Origin: Syntrophomonas sp. UBA5288 | GTDB taxonomy: Bacteria > Bacillota > Syntrophomonadia > Syntrophomonadales > Syntrophomonadaceae | Assembly (NCBI GenBank): GCA_002408445.1 | Contig: DHSK01000019.1 | Location: forward strand, 22,545-37,695 | DNA length: 15,151 nucleotides | Direction: 5' to 3' | Part shown: in pieces, positions 7,031 through 12,497 of the stretch | How the letters are laid out: each line of letters begins with the position of its first letter | Position numbering within the stretch: the stretch's first letter is position 1 | Position numbers and translations under genes: made by a program | Notes under the pieces: model-generated | Database searches by the model: none | Seen by the model: the letters and a program-made list of their open reading frames with translations, nothing else | What the model was told of the DNA's origin: nothing

Positions 7031-7555
7031 GTGACCATAAATGATGAAAATACCCCCCGGACCGAAACTAGTCCTGAGCCGGGTCATAAAAATGATGGTA
7101 TTTACCGGGTGGCAGGCTTCTGGACTCGTTTGTTGGCCTTTACTGCCGACATACTGGTTATTGCCGCCTTGAACTCTATTGTCTGGAACGCTTTATCAGC
7201 CCATGTGTCCAGTAACAGTTTCATTTATCAGATTTCGCATGTTAATTCGCTGTTCCTGGGAATTATCGGTACAGCTTATTTTATAATTATGACCCGGTAC
7301 TATCAACAAACCCTGGGTAAGATGATACTGGGTATTAAGGTAATCCAGCGCAGCGGCAAACCTTTGAGTTGGATTACCGTGGTTTTCCGCGAACTGGTAG
7401 CCCGAACCCTTTCACAGCTTATGGGGCTTAATCTCGGCTATATTGTCTGCTGGTTCAACAGTGAAAAACGCTGCGCCCACGACTATTTAAGCGATACCTG
7501 GGTGGTTTATGAAAAGTCGTATTCTGATAACCATTGTATTACGGTAGAAAGCTAG
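7031..7555 (+). CDS. RDD-family membrane protein, probable SppI/YteJ-type SppA inhibitor
   Basis: A 174-residue membrane protein of the RDD family. After a polar N-terminus (1-24) come the hallmark GFWTRLLAFTADILV (29-43, with Arg33 and Asp40), two or three more hydrophobic segments, the family's central TLGKMILGIKVI (94-105), and the closing HDYLSDTWVV (150-159, with Asp151 and Asp155). In B. subtilis the gene after sppA is yteJ, an RDD protein renamed SppI because it binds SppA in the membrane and inhibits it. Matching position, size and domain make the same role likely here, though this is inference. The start is GTG 7031, with AGGAGG just upstream; no in-frame ATG fits that site. A dispersed repeat separates it from sppA, so the two may not be strictly co-transcribed. 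Confidence 0.82.
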   Translation: MTINDENTPRTETSPEPGHKNDGIYRVAGFWTRLLAFTADILVIAALNSIVWNALSAHVSSNSFIYQISHVNSLFLGIIGTAYFIIMTRYYQQTLGKMILGIKVIQRSGKPLSWITVVFRELVARTLSQLMGLNLGYIVCWFNSEKRCAHDYLSDTWVVYEKSYSDNHCITVES

Positions 7556-7573
7556 AGGGGTCTTTCCCGGCCC
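7553..7573 (+). promoter_or_regulatory. Short GC-rich hairpin between the RDD and DUF1232 genes
   Basis: AGAGGGG (beginning in the RDD stop codon) can pair with CCCCTTT across a loop of about 10 nt. It is followed by TTTATAAATA rather than a T run. It could be a weak terminator or an mRNA stability element. It also occupies the place where the DUF1232 gene should have its ribosome binding site. Confidence 0.4.
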
Positions 7574-7584
7574 CTTTATAAATA

Positions 7585-7953
7585 ATGCTGGAAAATATCA
7601 AGTCACATGCCCAAAATCTAAAAAATGAAATCGGTGCACTATATTTTGCCCTCCAACGGGATGACGTTCCCTGGTATGCCAAAGTCGTACTTGCCCTGGT
7701 GCTCGGCTATACGTTAAGCCCGATAGATCTGATACCGGATTTTATTCCCATCCTGGGCTATGTAGATGATTTGTTATTGATACCACTCGGAATAGCCCTG
7801 GCCATACGGTTAATACCGGCCGACATCATGGAGAACTGCCGCCGGCAGGCCCGATCAGCACAACCATTATTAAAATCAAACTGGCGGGCCGGAACTTTTA
7901 TAATATGCCTTTGGATATTGATCATTGGGCTGATAGCAGTTAAATTTATCTGA
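7585..7953 (+). CDS. DUF1232 (YkvA-like) small membrane protein
   Basis: A 122-residue protein with the unmistakable DUF1232 core LSPIDLIPDFIPILGYVDDLLL (44-65), where the aspartates and prolines are the conserved part. The core is flanked by a preceding hydrophobic stretch (33-43), a helix at about 66-79 and a C-terminal helix at 102-121. An amphipathic N-terminal segment (1-30) comes first. The biochemical role of the family is not established; members are small membrane proteins near stress or envelope genes. No good Shine-Dalgarno precedes ATG 7585, because a GC hairpin sits there, so translation may be coupled to the RDD gene or inefficient. It ends in TGA, which shows that TGA also serves as a normal stop in this genome. 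Confidence 0.85.
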   Translation: MLENIKSHAQNLKNEIGALYFALQRDDVPWYAKVVLALVLGYTLSPIDLIPDFIPILGYVDDLLLIPLGIALAIRLIPADIMENCRRQARSAQPLLKSNWRAGTFIICLWILIIGLIAVKFI

Positions 7954-7972
7954 TTCAAAGTATATTTGCCCC

Positions 7973-8001
7973 TTGATTTTTTTCGAGCATTGAATTATAA
8001 C
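7973..8001 (+). promoter_or_regulatory. Sigma-A-type promoter for htpG
   Basis: TTGATT (7973-7978) and TATAAC (7996-8001) with exactly 17 bases between them, about 50 bases upstream of the htpG start. No CIRCE operator is visible, so HrcA control of htpG is not indicated. Confidence 0.55.
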
Positions 8002-8053
8002 TCTAAACAAATAGATTTCTTGATTAATATAATTCAAAAGAGGTGTTGCAAAG

Positions 8054-9928
8054 ATGGAAAAGACACAATTTCAAACGGAATCCAAACGTATTCTGGATTT
8101 AATGATTAACTCTGTTTATACCAACAGAGAAATTTTTTTAAGAGAACTGATTTCCAATGCAAGTGATGCTATTGACAAATTGTATTATCGTTCCTTAACC
8201 GACCAAAACTTAGGGATGAGCCGAACAGATTTCAATATCGTAATCAATATCGATAAGAATAATCGTACCCTTACCATTTCGGACAATGGCTGCGGAATGA
8301 CTAAAGAAGAACTGGAGAGCAACCTCGGCACCATAGCCCGGAGCGGTTCTCTGGCCTTTACCAAAGAAACCGAAGCCATGGACGATATTGAAATTATAGG
8401 TCAATTCGGGGTCGGTTTCTATTCTGCCTTTATGGTAAGCAAATGTCTCACGGTTATCACCAAAGCTTATGGTTCTGACCAGGCTTATAAATGGGAATCA
8501 GAAGGTATCGAAGGTTATACCATAACCGATTGCAGCAAAGATAAAGTCGGGACTGATGTAATACTGCAGATTAAAGATAATGTCGGGGAAGACAACTATG
8601 ATGAATTTCTGGAGCAATACAAAATTAAAGCGATTGTAAAAAAATACTCTGACTATATTCGTTATCCGATCAAGATGGATGTCGAGAAATCACGGCTCAA
8701 AGAAGGTTCTGAAGATGACTATGAAAGCTATACTGAAACTGAAGTACTCAACAGTATGATACCTTTATGGCGCAGAAATAAAAGTGAGCTGACTGACGAA
8801 GATTATAATAACTTTTATAAGGATAAATTTCTTGACTACGAAAATCCACTCCGGGTAATCCACACCAGTACCGAGGGAACGGCAACTTTTAACGCACTTA
8901 TGTACATACCGTCGAGGACTCCTTATAACTATTACACCAAAGAATTTGAAAAAGGGCTGCAGCTCTATTCCAATGGTGTTTTAATCATGGAAAAATGCGC
9001 CGATCTATTGCCTGACTATTTTAGCTTTGTTAAAGGCCTGGTGGACTCCCAGGATTTATCATTAAATATCTCCCGGGAGATGCTCCAGCATGACCGGCAG
9101 CTAAAGATTATAGCCAACAATCTGGAGAAAAAGATAAAAAATGAACTCTCCGACATGCTGAACAATGACCGGGAAAAATATGAAGAGTTCTTTCGGAGCT
9201 TTGGCCTGCAATTAAAGTTCGGTTTATATGACAAATTTGGTGCCAACAAAGACCTTCTAAAGGATCTCATCATGTTCAGCTCTTCTTTAGAGAATAAAAT
9301 GGTAACCCTTAAAGAATATACTGAACGGATGAAAGAAGATCAAAAATATATCTATTATGCCTGCGGTGAAAGCATCGAAAGAATCGAACGCCTCCCGCAA
9401 ACCGAGCTGGTCAAGGATAAAGGCCTGGAAATACTTTATCTTACGGATGATGTTGATGAGTTTGCGCTTCGTATCTTAAATGATTATGAAGGCAAAGAAT
9501 TCAAATCTGTTTCCAGTGGCGATTTGGGACTTGAAACTGAAGAGGAAACGGAAAAACAAACGGAAGATTACCAGGAATTATTTGATTTCATGAAAGAATC
9601 ACTTAACAATAAAGTTAAAGAAGTCAGACTTTCGCAACGGCTTAAATCCCATCCGGTATGCCTGAGCAGTGATGGCCCGCTGTCTCTGGAAATGGAAAAA
9701 GTCTTAAACTCCATGCCGGACGGGCATCAGGTCAAAGCTGAGCGGGTTTTGGAGATAAACGCCAATCATCCCATATTTGAAACCCTGTGTAAGCTATTCC
9801 AGGACGACCGGGACCAAATAAAAGCCTATAGTGAACTTCTCTATACACAGGCTCTTCTTATTGAAGGAATGGCCATAGATGATCCGGTGGCATTTTCTAA
9901 TCTGGTATGCGATATAATGGCTAAATAA
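8054..9928 (+). CDS. htpG: Hsp90-family chaperone HtpG
   Basis: A 624-residue bacterial Hsp90, the family's normal full length. It is an ATP-driven dimeric cytosolic chaperone that helps late folding and protects proteins under stress. The N-terminal GHKL ATPase domain has all its signatures: FLRELISNASDA (28-39, with catalytic Glu31 and Asn35), DNGCGM (77-82) and GQFGVGFYSAF (116-126). The middle domain (about 230-500) contains the loop SLNISREMLQ (about 337-346), whose arginine contacts the ATP gamma-phosphate. The C-terminal dimerisation part follows, without the eukaryotic MEEVD end. A short acidic linker is present near residue 490-510. It has its own promoter (TTGATT-17-TATAAC) and terminator, so it is a single-gene unit. 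Confidence 0.97.
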   Translation: MEKTQFQTESKRILDLMINSVYTNREIFLRELISNASDAIDKLYYRSLTDQNLGMSRTDFNIVINIDKNNRTLTISDNGCGMTKEELESNLGTIARSGSLAFTKETEAMDDIEIIGQFGVGFYSAFMVSKCLTVITKAYGSDQAYKWESEGIEGYTITDCSKDKVGTDVILQIKDNVGEDNYDEFLEQYKIKAIVKKYSDYIRYPIKMDVEKSRLKEGSEDDYESYTETEVLNSMIPLWRRNKSELTDEDYNNFYKDKFLDYENPLRVIHTSTEGTATFNALMYIPSRTPYNYYTKEFEKGLQLYSNGVLIMEKCADLLPDYFSFVKGLVDSQDLSLNISREMLQHDRQLKIIANNLEKKIKNELSDMLNNDREKYEEFFRSFGLQLKFGLYDKFGANKDLLKDLIMFSSSLENKMVTLKEYTERMKEDQKYIYYACGESIERIERLPQTELVKDKGLEILYLTDDVDEFALRILNDYEGKEFKSVSSGDLGLETEEETEKQTEDYQELFDFMKESLNNKVKEVRLSQRLKSHPVCLSSDGPLSLEMEKVLNSMPDGHQVKAERVLEINANHPIFETLCKLFQDDRDQIKAYSELLYTQALLIEGMAIDDPVAFSNLVCDIMAK

Positions 9929-9944
9929 ATAGCTTTAGATATTG

Positions 9945-9996
9945 AACGGGGTCAGGCCGGGGCCTAATAACAGGAACCTGAACCCCGTTTTATTCA
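9945..9996 (+). terminator. Terminator after htpG
   Basis: AACGGGGTCAGG (9945-9956) pairs with CCTGAACCCCGTT (9977-9989) with one bulged base, followed by TTTATTC and TTTTT. It closes the htpG unit. Confidence 0.75.
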
Positions 9997-10043
9997 TTTT
10001 TAAAAACAATTTGGTCTTATTTACAAAATTTGTACCGTTATAC

Positions 10044-10073
10044 TTGAAGATTATATTAAGTACTTGATACAAT
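10044..10073 (+). promoter_or_regulatory. Possible promoter for the selenoprotein gene
   Basis: TTGAAG (10044-10049) and TACAAT (10068-10073) with an 18-base spacer, after the htpG terminator. If it is used, transcription would begin near 10080, too close to the upstream leader ORF (10087/10090) for that ORF's ribosome binding site to work well. The two proposals compete. Confidence 0.35.
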
Positions 10074-10089
10074 TGGATGGAGCCTAATG

Positions 10090-10155
10090 ATGCGATTGCT
10101 AATTTTAATTATTATTGCTATTATGCAAATAATAATAACGCTAGGAGGGATATAG
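10090..10155 (+). CDS. Possible isoleucine-rich leader peptide abutting the selenoprotein start
   Basis: From ATG 10087 or 10090 a frame of 21-22 codons encodes a very hydrophobic peptide (MRLLILIIIAIMQIII then TLGGI), with nine isoleucines. It ends at TAG 10153-10155, directly against the ATG (10156) of the selenoprotein. GGAG at 10079-10082 lies seven bases before ATG 10090. The downstream gene's AGGAGG (10143-10148) is inside this frame. The nine-base repeat ATTATTATT (10108-10116) can pair with AATAATAAT (10128-10136) just upstream of that AGGAGG. It may be a leader that couples translation, or AT-rich noise that happens to be open. Confidence 0.28.
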   Translation: MRLLILIIIAIMQIIITLGGI

Positions 10156-10527
10156 ATGCCTGAATCCGATAAAACCATAATGATCGAAATATTAAAAGGC
10201 ACTCAGGCTTTTTCCAGTGGTTGAAGCTGTACATCCGACTGCTCTTCAGCAGCTAGTTGTGGATCAACTATGGACTATGAAAAACAAACCCGGTTAATGG
10301 CGGAGGAATTTAAAGAGATTTACCATGATCAGGTGGTAGTTAAGTATGTAGATGTTGATAAACAAGGTCTCGAAGATTATCCGATTATGGACCGGGTGCT
10401 TCGCATGGGTTATTCCTATCCGATAACTTTGATTAACGGTCAGCCTCGCTTTGCCGGAGCGCTGATGAAAGTTGAAATCAAGGAAGCTGTTGATGGAATA
10501 TTAAAAGATTCCCAGGCCCTCAATTAA
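10156..10527 (+). CDS. Thioredoxin-like selenoprotein (TGA at 10222 read as selenocysteine)
   Basis: A 123-residue protein whose frame contains one internal TGA (10222-10224), read here as selenocysteine at residue 23. The start at ATG 10156 has AGGAGG (10143-10148) at perfect spacing, whereas the next in-frame ATG (10270), which gives an 85-residue product, has no ribosome binding site. The layout is a thioredoxin fold: strand TIMIEIL (8-14), a redox loop SSGUSCTSDCSSAASC (20-35) with Sec23, Cys25, Cys29 and Cys35, a helix (about 39-57), strand VVVKYVDVD (60-68), a helix, the YPITLING segment (88-95) whose Pro89 fits the conserved cis-proline, and a final helix. It resembles small disulfide oxidoreductases such as YuzD in the region after the loop. 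The Sec-Ser-Cys pair would be the active site. Sequence after the TGA is protein-like and in frame. Reading through a sequencing error or a pseudogene is the alternative. The natural substrate is unknown. Confidence 0.8.
10219..10268 (+). promoter_or_regulatory. Candidate bacterial SECIS hairpin at the TGA
   Basis: The TGA lies inside a 7-bp helix: bases 10220-10226 (GTTGAAG) pair with 10244-10250 (CTTCAGC), with one G-U pair and a 17-nt loop. A competing hairpin, CTGCT (10239-10243) with AGCAG (10248-10252), puts its tetraloop about 19 bases after the TGA, within the distance seen for bacterial SECIS elements. GTTG and ATCC can also pair with GGATCAAC (10261-10268) as an outer stem. I do not see a clear match to the E. 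coli loop signature, so which fold is used is open. Confidence 0.45.
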
Positions 10528-10553
10528 GTTAGTTATTCTGAAAACACCGTTTC

Positions 10554-10591
10554 AATAAGGAAATTGCTCTCCGGAGCAATTTTTTCTTATT
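10554..10591 (+). terminator. Terminator after the selenoprotein gene
   Basis: AAATTGCTC (10561-10569), loop TCCG, GAGCAATTT (10574-10582), then a T run to 10585. Outer bases AATAAG (10554-10559) and CTTATT (10586-10591) extend the stem past an internal loop. This is a strong intrinsic terminator, so the selenoprotein gene is separated from miaB. Confidence 0.85.
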
Positions 10592-10635
10592 GCTGTTCGA
10601 ACTAAGCATTTTATAAGACATGGAGGCTTTCGTAG

Positions 10636-11979
10636 ATGCAAGTAAATGCTGCACCAGGCAGTAACTATCATATAATAACCTATGGCTGCCAGATGAATGT
10701 CCGGGATTCTGAAACTATGGCCGGGTTGGTTGAAGCAATGGGATACCAGGAAGTTGACAATTTGGATGAAGCTGACCTAGTAATTTTTAATACCTGCAGT
10801 GTACGCCATTCGGCCGAAAACAAAGTTTATGGTAAACTTGGAGAAGTCAACGCGATCAAGAAAAAACACCCCTCCATGCTTATTGCTTTCGGTGGATGTA
10901 TGGCTCAACTGCCTGAAGTCAAACAAAGGTTATATAAAATCGGGGTAGATATAATTTTTGGAACCCATAATATACACGAACTTCCTGCCATGATTGATCA
11001 GGCCAGGGACGGCAAAAAACGGGTGGAACAAATCTGGACCAATGCGGGAGAAGTTATTGATCCGTTACCCGCGTTAAGACGCCCCGGTTTAAGTGCCTTC
11101 GTTAATGTTATGTATGGATGCAATAATTTTTGCAGTTATTGTATAGTTCCTTATACCAGAGGCCGGGAACGCAGCCGGACCCCGGATAATATCCAGCAGG
11201 AATTGGAGGAACTGGCCATGCTGGGCTACCGGGAAGTTACCCTGCTGGGCCAAAATGTAAACTCTTATGGCAAAGGCTTGGATGAAAAGGTGGATTTTGC
11301 GGATATACTGGTAATGGCCAGTAAAATTGACGGTTTGGAAAGAATTCGTTTCACCACTTCCCATCCCAAAGACATGTCCGATAAGTTGATCGACACTATC
11401 GCCTCACACGATAAACTGTGCGAACATATCCATGTACCGTTGCAGGCCGGCAGTAATAAAATCCTCCAACGCATGAACCGCGGCTATACCCGCGAACATT
11501 ACCTGGAACTGGCGCAAAAGATGCGGGAGCGGATTCCCGGCGTGGCCATTACCAGTGACTTAATAGTGGGTTTCCCGGGCGAAACAGATGAGGACTTTGA
11601 AAATACTTTGGACATGGTAAGAAAAGTCAGATTCGATGCTGCCTTTACCTTCCTTTATTCCATCCGTACGGGTACAAAAGCAGCAACTTTTGAAGATCAG
11701 GTCCCGCTCGAAGTAAAGAAAAGCCGTTTACTGGAGCTGAACCGGGTTCAATATGGCATAGCTCTGGAATTAAATAAAAAACTGGAAGGTACCTGTCAGG
11801 AACTTATGGTTGAAGGACCCAGCAAAACCAATCCGGAAAAACTCAGCGGCAGAACACGTACTAATCGTATAGTGATTTTTTCCGGTCAAAATAATTTAAT
11901 AGGCAGTTTAATAAATGTTAAAATAACGAAAGGGAAAACGTTCTCGCTGTTTGGAGACGTTCAGCAGAACGACAAATAA
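10636..11979 (+). CDS. miaB: tRNA-2-methylthio-N6-dimethylallyladenosine synthase MiaB
   Basis: A 447-residue methylthiotransferase that converts i6A37 to ms2i6A37 in tRNAs reading UNN codons, using S-adenosylmethionine and two iron-sulfur clusters. The N-terminal UPF0004 domain has the three auxiliary-cluster cysteines Cys18 (YGCQMN), Cys54 (NTCSVR) and Cys88 (GGCMAQ). The radical-SAM motif is Cys162-x3-Cys166-x2-Cys169 (CNNFCSYC), followed by IVPYTRGRERSR. A C-terminal TRAM domain (about 378-442) binds the tRNA. The wording NTCSVRHSAENKVYG and PLQAGSN-like HVPLQAGSNKIL point to MiaB rather than MtaB or RimO. TGGAGG precedes the ATG by nine bases. The gene is followed after 19 bases by a YlbF-family gene, then mutS, the order ymcB-ymcA-...-mutS of Bacillus. 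Confidence 0.96.
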   Translation: MQVNAAPGSNYHIITYGCQMNVRDSETMAGLVEAMGYQEVDNLDEADLVIFNTCSVRHSAENKVYGKLGEVNAIKKKHPSMLIAFGGCMAQLPEVKQRLYKIGVDIIFGTHNIHELPAMIDQARDGKKRVEQIWTNAGEVIDPLPALRRPGLSAFVNVMYGCNNFCSYCIVPYTRGRERSRTPDNIQQELEELAMLGYREVTLLGQNVNSYGKGLDEKVDFADILVMASKIDGLERIRFTTSHPKDMSDKLIDTIASHDKLCEHIHVPLQAGSNKILQRMNRGYTREHYLELAQKMRERIPGVAITSDLIVGFPGETDEDFENTLDMVRKVRFDAAFTFLYSIRTGTKAATFEDQVPLEVKKSRLLELNRVQYGIALELNKKLEGTCQELMVEGPSKTNPEKLSGRTRTNRIVIFSGQNNLIGSLINVKITKGKTFSLFGDVQQNDK

Positions 11980-11998
11980 TATTGGGGAGGATACATTA

Positions 11999-12394
11999 GT
12001 GAACACAGATGACATTATCAAGATGGCCTTTGAACTGGGCAATGCCGTGGCTAATTCCGAAGAGATTGAGAATCTTAAAGCCAAACAGGCGCTCGTAACC
12101 CAGGACAAAGAAGCGTATGATCTCATTATGCGCTACCAGGATACCAGAAACAAAGTTGATAATAAGAGTAATAGCGGCAACGGCCTTATATTGGGAAAAT
12201 CAGATGAAGATTTACTCAGTATTCTGGAACAGCAGATCAATAACAACGCTCTTATTCAAGACCTTATGCAAGCCCAGCAAAAATTCGACAGTCTCATGCA
12301 AGGAATCTACTTTGCCATGAACCAGGCCATCAGTGGTGGCGGCGGCGGTTGTTCCGGCGGTTGTGAATCTTGCGGCAGTTCTTGTAGCTGCTAG
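11999..12394 (+). CDS. ricA: YlbF/YmcA-family protein (RicA-like) with cysteine-rich tail
   Basis: A 131-residue, mostly helical protein of the YlbF/YmcA (Com_YlbF) family. In B. subtilis, RicA (YmcA), RicF (YlbF) and RicT form a complex with two [4Fe-4S] clusters that helps RNase Y mature mRNAs and is needed for sporulation, competence and biofilms. The helical part covers residues 4-111, with the family's DDIIKMAFELGNAVANSEE opening. A five-glycine linker leads to CSGGCESCGSSCSC (118-131), i.e. CX3CX2CX3CXC, five cysteines that probably take part in cluster binding. I chose GTG 11999, because GGGGAGG (11984-11990) lies eight bases before it; the open frame upstream to 11951 overlaps miaB. 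The name ricA rests on position directly after miaB; a RicF assignment cannot be ruled out from sequence alone. Confidence 0.8.
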   Translation: MNTDDIIKMAFELGNAVANSEEIENLKAKQALVTQDKEAYDLIMRYQDTRNKVDNKSNSGNGLILGKSDEDLLSILEQQINNNALIQDLMQAQQKFDSLMQGIYFAMNQAISGGGGGCSGGCESCGSSCSC

Positions 12395-12396
12395 TA

Positions 12397-12480
12397 TGAG
12401 GGGGTCAGGTTTTAATTAATGAATTAGGTGGGATTGAAATTAATCTCACCTACTCCTTAATTTAAGCTTGACCCCCTTCA
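12397..12480. repeat. 84-bp imperfect palindrome between the ricA-like gene and mutS
   Basis: Two arms of about 37 bases (12397-12433 and 12444-12480) pair around a 10-nt loop (12434-12443). The outer part is GGGGGTCA (12400-12407) with TGACCCCC (12469-12476); inner matched blocks include AATTAA/TTAATT and TTAGGTG with CACCTA. About four to six mismatches or wobble pairs and one single-base bulge occur. There is no T run, so it is not a normal terminator. The mutS ribosome binding site begins three bases after the element. GGGGTCAGG-type ends resemble REP-like elements mobilised by Y1-transposase (RAYT) systems; that link is from memory of the pattern and not proved here. Confidence 0.75.
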
Positions 12481-12497
12481 TTAGGAGGAAGATAATC

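Noticed and set aside
7954..8053. CIRCE or other heat-shock operator before htpG
   Set aside because: No TTAGCACTC-N9-GAGTGCTAA-like inverted repeat is present; only an ordinary promoter is visible.
9945..9996. Another copy of the GGGGTCAGG palindrome seen before mutS
   Set aside because: The shared GGGGTCAGG is only nine bases, the arms differ beyond that, and a T-rich tail follows, so an htpG terminator explains it better.
10270..10527. An 85-residue protein starting at ATG 10270
   Set aside because: It has no ribosome binding site, and it is the C-terminal part of the longer frame from 10156 that continues through the TGA.
11951..11998. ATG 11951 as the start of the YlbF-family gene
   Set aside because: It would overlap miaB with residues unlike the family. 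GTG 11999 has GGGGAGG at correct spacing.
12468..12497. ATG 12468 as the mutS start
   Set aside because: It lies inside the palindrome, has no ribosome binding site and would add ten basic residues not expected in MutS. GTG 12498 is better.
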